A stretch of DNA of 64,000 bases from Toxorhynchites rutilus septentrionalis (GCF_029784135.1 NC_073746.1:113768035-113832034); one strand, 5' to 3'; numbered from the stretch's first letter, positions 11,676 to 26,000 are shown. Notes: generated by a model from the sequence alone, not told the origin. Program-made: numbers and translations.

Positions 11676-12900
11676 CGTCAATTGACGAATCTATGTTAGA
11701 TTTACAACCAGATGGCTCAGCGAGTAAAAAGATGTTTTGCTTTTTGGGTTGAAATTCATTAAATATTAAGGAAAAATTAATTATTTTTTTTCATAAAATT
11801 TCCCGGTTTCAAGTATTATTATACTTATGACAGACATACAACTGTACTAGCGTTGTACTTCGAAAAATGTATGTCTGTCACCATGTACAGCGCTAAAACC
11901 ATGCAAGCAACTCGGTACAATTGTTGTACCTGTACCGACCTATTTTACCGCTGTACACGGCTACAGTTGTACTGTGCGAAGCGCCATAGACGGTTTGTGG
12001 TGGGTAGCATAAACAAATCGAATCAAAACACTTGGCAAATATTTTTTTCACTGACTTTCTCTTGAGTCTTAACTCGGATTGGAAACATATTTGTTGTGTT
12101 TGATAGTTTAGACGCTAAATAAAAACCTTTTTCATTGAAATGTGTGGTGAAAATTGGAAAAATTCTGATTGTCAGTTTGACATACGGTACAACGTACAAC
12201 CAAAGTATGTCTGTCATGGTACGATAGTACCTGTACAACGCTATACTCTTGTACCAGGGACAGACATACAGCTGTACTTGCGTTGTAAGAGTACAGCGTT
12301 GTACAGGTACTATCGTACCATGACAGACATACTTTGGTTGTACATTGTACCGTATGTCAAACTGACAATCAGAATTTTTCCAATTTTCACCACATATTTC
12401 AATGAAAAAGGTTTTTATTTAGCGTCTTAACTATCAAACACCACAAGCAAATTTCCACTCTGAGTTATTAACTGAAGAAAAAGTCAGTGAAAAGAATGTT
12501 TGCCAAGTGTTTTGATACGATTTGTTCATGCTACCCACCACTAACCTTCTATGGCGCTGCACACAGTACAACTGTAGCCATGTACAGCGGTAAAATAGGT
12601 CGGTACAGGTACAGCGATTGTACCGAGTTGCTTGCATGGTTCTAGCGCTGTACATGGTGACAGATATACAATTTCCGAAGTACAACGCTAGTACAGTTGT
12701 ATGTCTGTCATAAGTATTACAGCGCAAGTACAGCTGTGTGTCTGTCCCTGGTATTAGAAAATCATCATTTTACACTGTTTCATTCATAACATATGAAGAA
12801 TGGCTTGGTATAAGTTTTATAATTTACATTTGGGTGACATATGTTGCACTTCAAATATGCTAGTAATTGACCTTTATATAGAGCTTGTAAATCGTGTCAA
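11676..12900 (+). repeat. Dispersed repeat, copy B, split by a fold-back insert
   Basis: Left part 11676-11819 and right part 12751-12900 align with copy A at 9391-9720. The two parts are separated by the fold-back element. The left border contains ATTCGTCAATTGACGAAT, an 18-base palindrome. Confidence 0.65.
11820..12750. mobile_element. Fold-back (long inverted repeat) element, ~930 bp
   Basis: Arm 1 (about 11822-12250) is repeated in reverse complement as arm 2 (about 12288-12714). For example, CTTATGACAGACATACAACT at the left is mirrored at 12695-12714, and GCGCCATAGA..GTGGTGGGTAGCAT at the left is mirrored near 12535. The motif GACAGACATA or its complement occurs about eight times. The centre text (CAGGGACAGACATACAGCTG) recurs at the extreme right end, giving an A-B-A'-B' plan. 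The left end seems to lack the outer ~35 bases. There is no protein. GTATTA flanks both sides and may be a target duplication, but the truncated left end makes that uncertain. Confidence 0.75.
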
Positions 12901-13116
12901 TTGACAATTGAGTACAATCCTATATTGGCTCGGCCAAAGAAGCCAATACAATGATACTGGGCTATGCCGGGGAATTCACATATCAACAGTGGGAAAAACC
13001 ATAATATCCATAAACAAACTGTGACTTTGACAGTTGAATGAGGCGTTCCTAATAAAACAATGAAGCGTTACAAATAAAACAAGTACTAATATTATTAGTC
13101 CGATGTATGATTATTA

Positions 13117-13293
13117 GAGCCCCCGCAGACTGCAGACTGATTTGTCGGCCGATAGTTTGGTCGGCATCTTAATCAGTACGGAGAGGTATGCATGTGCGCA
13201 CATTACGCCGATTCAGTTGGGTCGGTTTTTGCACCAGAAGGCCGACCCGACCAAACTGTTGGTTGACAGAAAGTCTGTAGTATGCCGGGGCTC
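13117..13293. mobile_element. PIF/Harbinger-type MITE with TTA target duplication
   Basis: Ends GAGCCCCCGCAGACTGCAGA and, in reverse complement, GAGCCCCGGCATACTACAGA form terminal repeats of about 45 bp that extend to GTTTGGTCGG. TTA flanks both sides (13114-13116 and 13294-13296), matching the 3-bp TWA duplication of PIF/Harbinger elements. It is 177 bp long and non-coding. It lies about 500 bases upstream of the NHE8 start codon. Confidence 0.75.
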
Positions 13294-13803
13294 TTATGCA
13301 ATGCAAAATATTAGAACTTGTAGCTTCTAAACTTGTGGTTTGTAACTTGTAACTAATGTTATTAAGTGGATTATGCAACAGGGCCCTGATGAGCCTTCAG
13401 TTCTTCTTGAAAAGCGCTAGTGTTCCCAAACGAACATTTTTCGTCTCAACATCAACGTTGTTGAGATACTTTCTGTTGATATTTTTTGTATTTACTTTCT
13501 AGGTAGTCATAAAGCTGTAATCGATTGGTTAGAAGAATCACTTTGCATTTTGTTTCAGTCGTCCTCACAAATTTAGTACTGCTCAAACTCACTTACTTAC
13601 CACCCTGTGCTTTAATGACATTTGCCTCACAGTTGTCAAAAACAAACAACCAGTGAAAAAATGAATTATTTTAGCATCTTCGTCGCGAATAGAATATTTC
13701 TCTTTTAATAACAGTCGAGTCATCGAATAGTTCAACGGGTGGAATATATCCGAACGGCGTATTCGCTTACGCGAAGCGCACAGTGGAAGGGCGGGGAATC
13801 AAT

Positions 13804-14077
13804 ATGAGTTCTGCAAGTGTGAATCCCCGGAAAGTTCGTTCCGGGCTGAGTGTTTATTTTTTACTCATTTGCACACTGGTTCTGCTGGGCCGTAACTGTT
13901 GCAATGGTGAATCGACTGATATAGAATTAGATGCAAAGGCTAATAAGATCCATCAGATAGACAGCCTGAATTTGCTGCTGTATACGTTCCTGCTAACGTT
14001 GACCGTCCTTACGATTTGGCTGTTCAAGCATCGGCGCGTTTCCTGGCTGCACGAGACAGGATTAGCCGTGATCTATG
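13804..14077 (+). CDS. NHE8: NHE8 exon 1: N-terminus and first membrane helices
   Basis: Encodes about 91 residues. A hydrophobic segment ([13 protein letters not shown]) is followed by an acidic loop, and then the conserved [20 protein letters not shown] helix and [11 protein letters not shown], which continues as [11 protein letters not shown] 24.8 kb downstream. The donor is G|GTGAGT at 14078. The 5' UTR start was not found. Confidence 0.9.
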
Positions 14078-17000
14078 GTGAGTCGGATAACAGTCTTTTT
14101 GTGTGTGTGGAATTCCCGGCTTGCGACTTTTCCGTGCATTTTTTGCGTCAGTCAGAACTGCTTGGCGATATGAAATGTGTGCAATCACGTATTTTGTCAT
14201 CTATACGTAATACACATGGGAACGGATGGCGATAATCAATACGTCTTATCATTAGACACCATATGTTAAAATGCTGTAGGCGGAACTAATCGTGAGCCGT
14301 GTGGCAATGTTCATGCTCTGAATGTTTATTCTAATGTTGTAGTCAAAACATGATAAGTTACTGGGTCATATAGCAATTACCTGGTAGAACGCATGAGGCA
14401 ATTTGAATAATGCGCAGTTCTGTTATGATTCGATGTTTACAGTTTGTGCAATACGAAGTGGAACGAAAAGCTACTTAACTCTTGTTCAATTATTTCTATT
14501 ATTTCTCTTGCTTCTATCTTTGCATCTTTGGGCCATCGAGAAATTACAAAATTAATGTTTTGTTGTATGACATTTACATATTTGTCCCATCGAGCGATAA
14601 CATAACAACGATATTTGGAACACAAAATCCACATTTTCCACATTTTCAATAAATACAAATATTTGCTGAAAAGAAAAGTAACTTGATTACAGTGTTGCGG
14701 ATACAATTTCCACTTGAAGAACATTCGACGCGACAAATGTACACCGGATTCTTTTTTACGCGATTTTTTTTGGCGCACGCATCAATCGCTTAAAAAAAGA
14801 ATTCTATTATAACTATTATTTTATTTATAACTATCTTAAATTAGAGTGTAACGCACTTCTGACTATGAAAATATGTTTTCTAATAATGAACCTTCGAGTG
14901 TTCAGAAAATTGTTGAGAAATATTGGGTCAAAGTAATGTATATTGGTTTTTTGCAAGAATTATGTTTAGAAATCAATTTCTCAATAAATTCCACATAATT
15001 TGACAACATTCAAGTGTCTTGAATGATTATTTAAGTAACGAAAATAGTGTCGATCAACCTAGAAAGGCAATGGAAATGATTATATTTGAAGATTTTTCTT
15101 AATTCTTGCGTCAATGATGTCTTCTGTCGTGATACTGGTTCCTGGAGGGATATCACTACTTTCGTCGCTTTCATGTGCCGCCCTCATCAACTATCTCTCG
15201 TTTAGAACTGAGGAATTCCTTGATTCCTCTGTTCTCAATTCTTTCTAGTGAACTTGGAACATGTGAGATGCTCTTTAGTAGCGGCTTCACAGTATGCGGA
15301 TAAATGTCACATTTCTTGAAATCCGAAATCAAGTTGCACTTTTGATTGTCTTTAAAGCTTTTAATTAATGGTTTCAGCAATCCCGAAAACTACGGATTCC
15401 GAAAAGTTGTCGCTAAGTAAACACTTTTCTTCTTATACGTGCGATAAATTTGCCTCCAATTCCTCTTCATAGGTCCGAAAAAAGCCTAGGGACGGTCTAA
15501 TGAGCGTTGACTTTGGAGAATCGCTACTAATTATGAGTGTATTGGTGTATTTTTGCATGTTCATTGCAGTTTAGTTATATATGTTAAATTTTATACAATA
15601 CTACCTGACCCGGCAAACTTCTTCCCGCCCAAAATTTGTTTTTTGTTATCAATACCTTCAAACATTCACGTTTTCTTACTATGAGTAAGCTCATGGGTCC
15701 AATCGCAGAACTGTTCATTGATTGATCTTCTATACGACCCCGTTGAATTTACCTTTTACTATAAAGTTCCTAGTATTTCTAACAAAACTCAATATTATAA
15801 TATAAGATTATTTTCAGACATAATTCTCGTTCAAAATTTTTCAACCACTTGCAAATAACATGTTTCTCCGTTACATGGAATAAATGTTTTATACAGAAAA
15901 TATGATAGAATAAAGACAGCCCTAAATCGGAAAATTCCTTCCTCGAGTTCTGCTCTTATCAACACATCCGGCGATCCTTTTTTTTGGTATAGATAGAAGA
16001 AGATATAGGAGTGCGTTTCATCACATTAAAATCCATTTCCAGTTTCGAACAAAGATCAATTTCGCTAGCACAAACATCAAATGGACTAACAACACTTGTC
16101 ACTATGTAATTGCAGAACATATGGGAATTTAATTTTCCGAATTTTCCCTTTTTCCTTCAGAGTTTTCCAAAAAATTTCAATTGTGATGTCTGGTTGGAAT
16201 ATTTTTGATTGAAATATGTGTAATATTTTTATGGGACCCCGTCTCCATTCCAGAGGAGGGAGGAGTGTCTAACCACCATAGAAATATTTATTGCATACTA
16301 AAACCTCCACATGCCAAATTTGGTTTCGTTTGCTTGATTAATTTTCGAGTAATTCAGAAATTTGTGTTTCATTTGTACGGCAGCCCCCCTTAGAGAGGGG
16401 GGTGGAGAGTCTAACCATCATAGAAACATTTATTGCACCCTAAAACCTCCACATGCCAAATTTGGTTTCATTTGCTTGAATTATTATCGAGTAATGCAGA
16501 AATTTGTGTTTCATTTGTATGGCAGAAACACCCCCCCTCTCCTTAGAGAGGGGGGTGGAGAGTCTAACTACCATAGAAACATTGATTGCATACTACAACC
16601 TCAATATGCCTAATTTGGTTTCATTTGTTTGATTAATTCCCGAGTAATGTAGAAATTTGTGTTTAATTTGTATGGCAGCCCCCCTTAGAGAGGGGGAAAG
16701 GGTCTCAAACTGTCACGAAAACCTTCCCCGTCCCCAAATACCCCTACATACCTATTTTCATGTTGATTGGTTCAGTATTTTCCGAGTCCATAAGAATCAG
16801 ACAGACAGACAGACAGACAGAAAACCATTTTTTTATATATGGGTTGGGGAAAAATAAATGTCGTATATTGTCAATATATGGCTTAAATATGGCACTTAAA
16901 CATATCTTGTGTACTTATCGCATCGGATCATACTATACGGCTATTTAAAGACGACAACCTGTGCTACAAGTGTCGTTTTGACAGTATTGTGATTGTCCTT

Positions 17001-20000
17001 TTCAGTCTCGAGTTATATCGCGTCAAAGCTGGAGTCCACCAAGCAAGAAATTTGCCATATTTTACGATTTTACTACCTGCGAAGTAAAACTGCAACGAAG
17101 GCGGCCGAATAAAATCGTGTAGTTTATGGACCCGTTACTGTAATGATTCGCACAGCACAGCGTTGGTTCGATCGATTCCGTTTTGGTGTAGTGGCTGTCG
17201 AACATACACCCCGTACTGGTAGGCCAATCGTCGTGGAAACCGATAAAATCGTTGAAATCATCCAAGTAGACCGGCATGATGTGAGCACTCGCTCGATTGG
17301 CCAGGAACTGGGTATAGACCATAAAACCGTTTGGAACCATTTGCAGAAGATTGGATTCCAAAAAAAGCTGAATTTATGGGTGCCACACGAGTTGACGCAA
17401 AAAAAAATCTTTTAGACCGAATCAACGCCTGCGATGCACTGCTGAAACGGAACGAACTCGACCCATTTTTGAAGAAGATGGCGACTGGTCATGAAAAGTG
17501 GATCACGTACGACAATCTAAAGCGAAAAAAGTCGTGGTCGAAGCGCGGTGAGCCGGCCCAAACCATCGCCAAGCCCGGATTGACGGCCAGGAAGGTTTTG
17601 CTGGGTGTTTGGTAGGATTGGAAGGGAATCATCCGCTATGAGCTGCTCAACTATGGCCAGACTCTCAACTCGGTCATCATCACAAAAATTCACATTCCAG
17701 TAAAACAATGCTACTATTCATATCAGCAAGGAAACTAAACAATGGATTAAGGACTTAACACTAAACATTTTTGGACTGGTCGGCTCACTCTCCAGATTTG
17801 AATCCTGTTGAAAATCTTAGGGGGATCCTTGTACGCAGAATCTACACTGAGGGAAAACGGTACACCACGATTGAAGAGCTGAAGGTCGCATTTTCGGAAA
17901 CAAGGAGAAATATCGAGAAATTCGTTCAGCAGCATTTGGTAAATAGTATTCTAACACGAGGTTATTAGCCGAAATGATAAGGTTGCCAATTATTGACATG
18001 TAAATAAGCCGATCGTTTTAAATTTTTCACTGATAATCCATATGAATTTTGAAATGGTCTTATAGAAACTGAACAGCAGAAATTATCATATTCAAGCACA
18101 ATAAACAAACATACAACTCTTTTGGTCGAAATTGACGTTAAATATTTTTTTGTTCTAAGCATTCAACAATGTATGAATGTATCTTGTTGAAAATCTAACG
18201 TCAGTGCTGTTTGGGTAATTCCTATAGACCAAAAGCCACTTTTTTGTGCTGTACATGAGCACTCTCGATAAGTATGAGCCCATCAGAGCGAGAACTCTAC
18301 TATCGTTCAATACAACGCACCAATAAGTTCTGCTGATTATCAAAAGTGAGACCTTTTGCAGTACACTAAATCAGGATGAATTCATTCGTACGAGCCAAAT
18401 TAAGCTAGGCCATTAAACGCCTTCAACCCTTCCACTACGGCAATGTGTTTATGCTGCCGAAAGTGACGGTGCGCATCGTTATACGATAAACAAAGTGGAA
18501 TGTTCGTAACTTATGTGTCCATAGCTGTGTTAGATATATCGAGCAGTCTTCAGAATGCAACCCGGTCCTGATGTGTAACAAGTTTTCGTAGGGGAGATGG
18601 GGAACTCATGCTTTCCAAAACTTAAACGCAGTTTCTTACAGTTCAATATACGGGTTTTCGAAATAACTGGCCAAATGTTTTATAAAAATGTGTTTTTTCA
18701 TATTTTTTACTGAAATTAAAACAAGCCGTAAAGTAGAACATTTTTATCGATGCGGGTATAATGGACATGTAGTGGGGGAATAGAGTTGCCAACTATAGTT
18801 TTCAAAATTAAGAAAAAATAAAAATACAAAATCAGGAGAAATCAGGATAGCTTATATTCGGTTGTCCGGGAAGTTAATGTCGATTTTTGGGAGAACAAAA
18901 GCATATTTTTTCAATCAAAGAATTGTAATTCCATTTTTTTATCCACAGTTTTGTTTAACAATCTTTCGTCATCTTTCACGCAGCTCAAATATTCTATCAT
19001 ACTAAAGCTTGTTTGCTTCCGCATCGAAAACTGTTGCGAGCCATACTTGTTGGATGACAGGTTGCTTGGTAGTAGCTCATAACACAGAATGCATTCCAAA
19101 TCCACCAGAAACAGAGTATGACTTTCTTGGAGGAAAGATTTGGGCTTCATTTGTCTCGCGCTGCTATCTTCTGAAATCCAAATCGCATTTGCTCGCAAAG
19201 AACAAATGGCTTCCGTTTTTCTCGATATCAAAGGGCATTTGATTCAGTTTCCATGGAAATTCTCTCAGAGAAACTTCATAATCGTGGACTTTCACCAATT
19301 CTGAATAATTTCCTGTACAATTTACTGTCAGAAAAGCACATGTTTTTCAATCATGGCAGCTTGAAATCTTCTCGATACAGTTTTATGGGCCTACCACAAG
19401 GCTCCTGCCTAAGCCCCCTCTTGTACAGTTTTTACGTCAATGATATAGATGATTGTCTAACTAGAGACTGCACGCTGATACAACTTGCAGACGATGGAGT
19501 TATTTCCATCACGGGTACTAATCCCGTCGTTCTGCAAAAGTCGTTGCAAGATACCCTGAACAATCTGTTCACGTGGGCTCTCAAGCTGGGTATCGAATTC
19601 TCTACGGAGAAAACCGAAATGGTCGTTTTTTCTAGGAAGCACGAACCCGCCCAATTCCAGCTTCACCTATCCGGCAAAACGATCAAGCACTCGATGTTTT
19701 TCAAGTTTGTCGTTGGCGCTTACTCTTCGGTTCACAGAATTATCCTACAGATTACTCATCCGTTGCAAGATCATGAATCCATTGGTGATTGATAACTTCG
19801 AAAATCTACTCCAACTGATTCCTCAGTCAAGTTTTATGTCTGTATACCATGAGTACCTTACCCACGACGTGCACCCTTCACCAGGCATCTCCAACCAAGT
19901 TTGCTTCCCATACTTTTGCAATTCCTCTGTCATTTTTGATCTGTCCATGCGACAAAAAATCCATGGAATCCCAGATCATCTACGCTCAGATTCTATTCCG

Positions 20001-23000
20001 CCGATATTTTCGGCAGAATATGGGGGCATAGTTAGATCTGATAAAATGTTCTTTACTGACGGTTCATTCATAAACGGGTCCACTGGCTTTGGCATCTTCA
20101 ATGAAAATTCCAGTGCCTCTTTCAAACTCAAAGATCCTTGTTCCGTGTATGTTGCTGAACTGGGTGCGATATACTACGCACTGGGGATCATTGAAACATT
20201 GCCCATCGACCACTATTTTATTTTTTCAGACAGTCTCAGCTCATTAGAGGCAATCCGCTCAATGAAGGTTTATAAACGCTCATCTTATTTCCTAACAAGA
20301 ATAAGACAACTATTGAGTGTTTTGGTCGAAAAATTATTCAAGATTACCATAGCATGGGTTCCCTCTCATTGTTCGATTCCGGGGAACGAGAAAGCGGACT
20401 CGCTAGCTAAGGTGGGCGCTTTAGAAGGCACTCTTTTTGAAAGGCAAATTGCTTATAATGAATTTTTCCACATTCCTCGTCAGTACACGCTCGTAAGTTG
20501 GCAACGCATGTAGAGTGGAGATGAGTTCGGTCGTTGGTTACACACGATTATCCCTAAGGTCTCGACGAGGGCATGGTTCAAGGGATTGAATGTAGGTCGT
20601 GATTTCATTCGCGTGATATCTCGGCTTATGTCCAATCACTACAACCTAAACGCGCATCTCTATCGCATTGGGCTCGCAGCAAACAATCTTTGTGATTGTG
20701 GCGATGGCTACCACGACATCGAGCATGTTGTCTGGTCGTGTATCCGGTTTCATGCTGCTCGCTCTCAGCTCTCTAGAGCACTAAGAGCACAAGGCAGACA
20801 ATCGGATATCCCCGTCCGGGATATCTTAGGTAGCCGTGATCCTGATCTTCTGCTTCATCTATACCTGTTCCTCAGAAACGCCGATGTCAACGTTTAATGA
20901 TGTTTCCTTCGTTGTGTCCCCGTTTCATATCCCTCCTATCCGATCGATAAACTTTTACTTAGTCGCGGCAATACATACACACACTCTTTACAGACACACG
21001 GGCCAAAGGTTGTGCAGTCCACTGATGATTCAACAAGAGCCAAAGGTTGTACCGCTCATGACAACTCTACACGAACTGATGATTGCGCCGGCTAGTGACC
21101 ATTCTATCCTGGATTCCTCGAGTCGAGAAAGACGCATCACGCTAGATATGAGGTACAGACTAGGGGGGCGTTGCTGATTAATGGTCAGCTGCATCCCAAT
21201 AGGAAGTATCCCGTGTCGGGCACACGTACAGAGCATTGGAGACAGCAACATCCCAATTACGAAAACACTTGTAATACTAACCTCGAGCCAACCGCGAGTA
21301 ATCGGTTACATATTACTAACATAGATAATAAGAAAAATTGTATTGAACTCCCGGCCCCGTGAGGCTAACGCCATATGAGCCTTTATAAAAATATATATTT
21401 TGGGAAAAAAAAAATATTTGGCTTACGCCAAATTTTTTTACCGCTCAATATTGTTGTAAACAGGATTGCTTGATAGAAGCTCATAATCCAGAATTTCTAC
21501 CCAATCCCACCAGTCACAAGGTACGTCCAGTGTTGTAAACGGTCGACATTTCTCTCAACCATCACATACTGCTCTTGCGCGAGAGTCACAGCCCAATATA
21601 TATTGCGAATGTGACCAAGAAAGCATTGCTTGGTTCCAACAGTCACCTCTGAAATAAACGCACAGCGCAAACACGACAATCAATTGAACGTTGATATATT
21701 TTCTCGTTCTGTCGAACGTACCCAGAAGAGCGGTGAAAATATGCTATTTCCATTCTTCCATTCGTGCTCATAACCATCCTTTAATTCCGGCTACTTTGAC
21801 TGTAGTTTTAATGTCATTTGACATTAAAACTGCAGTGGTATGCGTTCTTCTTCTCTCTTTATTCTGCATTCAAGCGTAGCTGCACACATGCATCCACCTT
21901 CTAACTCACACATTCATACACGATGGATGATATTTAGACGGATTGTTTAGATCAAAGCAACCGACAAACTATTCCCTATCAAGTGCGAATGTGTTGAATG
22001 AACGTTTCAAGCGGGGAGCGTTCCCCGTGAACACTGTTGTTTAATTACGGGACGATGAACAGCTAATGAATAAGACGGAAAAAACCGAAATGTCATATGA
22101 CATTTTTAGGTCGACGGTACTTTGACTGTTCATGTTATGATGTTCATTAATGACACAGCACATACGTCTCCATAATTAGTGATACGATGGTAACCATTAA
22201 CAAGACTGGGTACGTCTTTCTTCGCGTAAAGATCGGCTTTGGGGTTAGCTTATTACTTCGCTTATCCAAAGTTTTCAGCCGATCAACACTGTTGTCAATG
22301 ATTCATTTTCATCACCCGTCACAATTTGCTTCAAAACGACATTTTCATTGAGTTTTTGAAGCGTGTCGCAAACCGAGATACAAGTTATTAAAGGTTTCAT
22401 CAAGGTTCACCAGATCCACATGATTCGCGGTTGTTATAGGTATTCTTAGAGAATCTATTTATTTATTTGTCGTGTCCCGAACATTATTCTTGATCAGCGT
22501 ATTTGGTATTCATCTGAGGCAGCTTCCCGAACAACTTTATATAGATTATTCAATAATCTTATTTCTAAATGTTTCATATATCGATTTGATGTATTTAGAT
22601 GTTATTTACTGTGAAATATAACGGAACCTGTATCTTTTTTATTTAGCTCTACATAATTTTTAGTGATTAACATTCCTTTCATTGCTTCCGTTCCTAATCT
22701 TCTTTTAATCCTCGTTTTATGAAGATTGAATTGACGAAAAAGTTGTTCAACCGATGTTGAGGAATGTGAAAGAATTGATAAGCATGCTATAAACTCTCCC
22801 AGAAGTGGAAAAACCAGTATGTCCCCGGATCTTTTGATCGTTAATATTTTTTTTCCAAAAACCTGGAGCACTACAGTCAATTACAGAAAAATATATATAT
22901 TCAGAATTTATCTATATTCAGAATTTATCTGAATTCATAGTTCATGTTTTGGACTGAATATTTACTCACCAAAAACGAAAAGCCGAGCAGAATTGAACAT

Positions 23001-26000
23001 TGTTTTCAAATTTTTATGTTATTTGGTTCGATTATATAAACCTCATTATATTGACTTTGAAAACAAAATGTTTCTCTTGGGTACTTTTACACTTTGAAGC
23101 GTATTTCTTCATCAATAATCAATTCCTTACATTTGTCGAATATTTTAGTTTCATGAATTATCTAGCAATGTCTTGAGAATCTTAGAACGGTTTGAGTGTT
23201 GTGAATATAATTCTGGATTTTCTTTCTGGAAAAGCTTATTCAGTCGATTTACAACTGAAAATATGTATGATAAAAAAGTTAGGCACGTATTTGTACCAGA
23301 AAAATGATGGTAGGGATTTTAGTATGTTTATTATGAATATTTTTTTCTTATAAAATGAAAAGTACAAAAATCAGGGAAAATCAGGATCATTTAAAAAAAA
23401 ATGGGTGGGTTATATCCATGATATAACCGCAAGGTTGACGTGGGACTACTCTAGCTTAGCAATCATTCGTTTGTATTGATTAAATTCTTGATCGAATGAA
23501 ACCGTTTCCAAATTCAATTGAATTCAATATACTTGCTTTGTGAGTAGAAAGATTGAACAAATGCCATGTAAAGTCAATTCATGCATTGTGATAGATTGTT
23601 CTTCGTTTCAACTAAATTTAATGACATTGCCAATTATTTTAATGACGTTGCCATTTATTTTTTTCAAAAATCGGGGAGAATCGAAATTTAAATCAGAAAA
23701 AATCAGGATAGCTCATATTGGGTTATCCGGAATGTTTGTGTCAATTTTTAAAGAACAAAAGCACAATTTTTATAGGCAGACATACACTTATTTTATTTTA
23801 TATGCATAGGTTTGCTCCACGATCTCTCGTCATCTTTCATACAGTTTAAAAATTCTTTCCTACCATATAATGTTTACCTTCTCGTCGAAAACTGTCCAAG
23901 GTATTATTTTATACTGTCCATAGAATCGATGTTTGTCCTGGATCGCTACCTTCAATTTGTTCAGTTGCTAGCAGTACTTATGGGAATTTATCGACTGGTT
24001 ACTTGGTAGAAAGTTATTGTACAGATTTTTTTTCAATCGCACCAGACACAGAGCATGACTTTCTTTGGCTGAAGATTGACTTTTGGGTTAGTCTCAGGTT
24101 GTTTATTTCGCGTATATCTTTTTCGCCGATCAAAATTGTTGTAAATTATCCATTTTCATCAACCGTCACTCTTCAAAACGGCATTTTCGTTGCGAGTCGC
24201 AGATTGAAATGCAATCCATTGAAGGTATTTCATTCAAATTGTGTGGAACCTACATATCGTAAAGATTTACGAGGCCAAGCTTCACCAGATGCTCATCAAC
24301 GGTGGATTAGTGGCGGCATGAACTGCATTTTGGAGTGAAAGAAAAAAAGAGCTCGTAAAATTATCCTCAATGACGACATTGAGCTTCATTTTCTGTCATA
24401 GTGATGCAAAAATCATAATGGATTTCCTGGTGGAATAAAACGTGTTTTAAACATTCAAAAAACACCAAGTAATTCTTTTCTTCCAAAATATAAAAAATAT
24501 AATTGAAACTGTATTCGAGCGTTTCAATCTGATAGAGAATCTTTGTTTCACGTCAACTTCAAAATTTAATAAATGTCAACACTGTACTTTCAAAAACGTG
24601 AATCGCTTCGGAATAAATAATTAACGAAAGAAAGACCAATCATTATATTCTATTCCGAGCTATTTTATGTTGGCTATTCTGACAGTTCTCATTTCCAACC
24701 AGGGAAACTTTGAAAGGAATCCCGGTATATTCATTACGGATAGTTTTTATTGTGATAAAGTAAAAAACTCAAAAATCAGGATCATTTCAGAAAAATCAGG
24801 CAAAATTGAATGGTTGTCAGGATATCAGGATACGAGCCAAAAAGTTTACGTTTGGTATGATGCGTAGGACAAAATATATGTACGGAAGAATTATGAAACG
24901 ATTATTTTATTTTACATTTCACTCTGAAGTTTACAACTCTCAAGTGTACGTACTTCTCGAACCGCGAATTTGCTTGAAACTGGAAAGTTCATTCGCTTCT
25001 AGTGTCTGCACGATTTTCCCAGGGGTCTAAGTTTAGAAGATTGTGTTAGGTCATACATATTCCAGTCTGCACAAAGGCAAGCGAGGACAAAAGTAGAGCC
25101 GATTTCCCCAGAAACCTTGGATTTGAAGGCTGTGTCAGGGAAACACATTTCAATCGGAACAAAAATACCCCAGCATTGTATTGATTCGAAATGCCGATTT
25201 CCCACGCTCTATGGATTTGAAGTCTGTGTTAGGGAAATACATTTCAGTCGGAACAAAAATACTTCCGACTTGTATGAATTTGAAATGTCGATTGGTTTAG
25301 AAATCTCTGTTAGGGAACACATTCCGATGGAAACAAAAGCTCCCCCTACTTTCATGTGTTTGCAATGCCGATTTTTCCATCGCTGCTTGGTTTTGAAGTC
25401 TGTGTTAGGGAACATTTTTCGGTGGGAACAAAAATCCCCCTACTTTCGTGTATTTGCGATGCTGATTTCCACAAGGTTGCTTGGTTTTGATGGCTGTGTT
25501 AGGGAAACCGTAAATCGGGCCAATCAAAACAAGGCAGTTAGGGCGTTTAGATAACGTCTAATATTTTACAGTTATTCAATTGTTTATCTAATGAAAAATA
25601 ACATTTTGTTAGTTGTGATAGATGCGTAGAAATATTCCCCATCAATTGATGCAAACATCTTTCCGATCCAGTGAGAAATGTTCGAGTTATAAGCATTCGA
25701 AATCTTTCATTTTTTCCTGCATGTTCTGTGTTTAGGTTTTCATTTTATCCCCCATATATTCCGGTTAGACGTAGTCCCACGTCAAAATCAGGGTAAATTA
25801 ATAACAAGGAACGTGACAAAAAGTGTGGAAAATCCTGAAATATCAGGAAGGTTGGCATCTCTGGATGTGACTGTCCATTTCAACCCCACCAGTGCAATTA
25901 TTTCAATAATTTAAATTTACCACTTACGAATGAATTCACTTTTCCGTACATACCTAATATCGCTTCCCTGTCAACTCACAAACCGAAATAAAACCATCAG

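Noticed and set aside
13783..13803. Earlier start for NHE8 at 13783
   Set aside because: That codon is GTG; the first ATG in frame is 13804.
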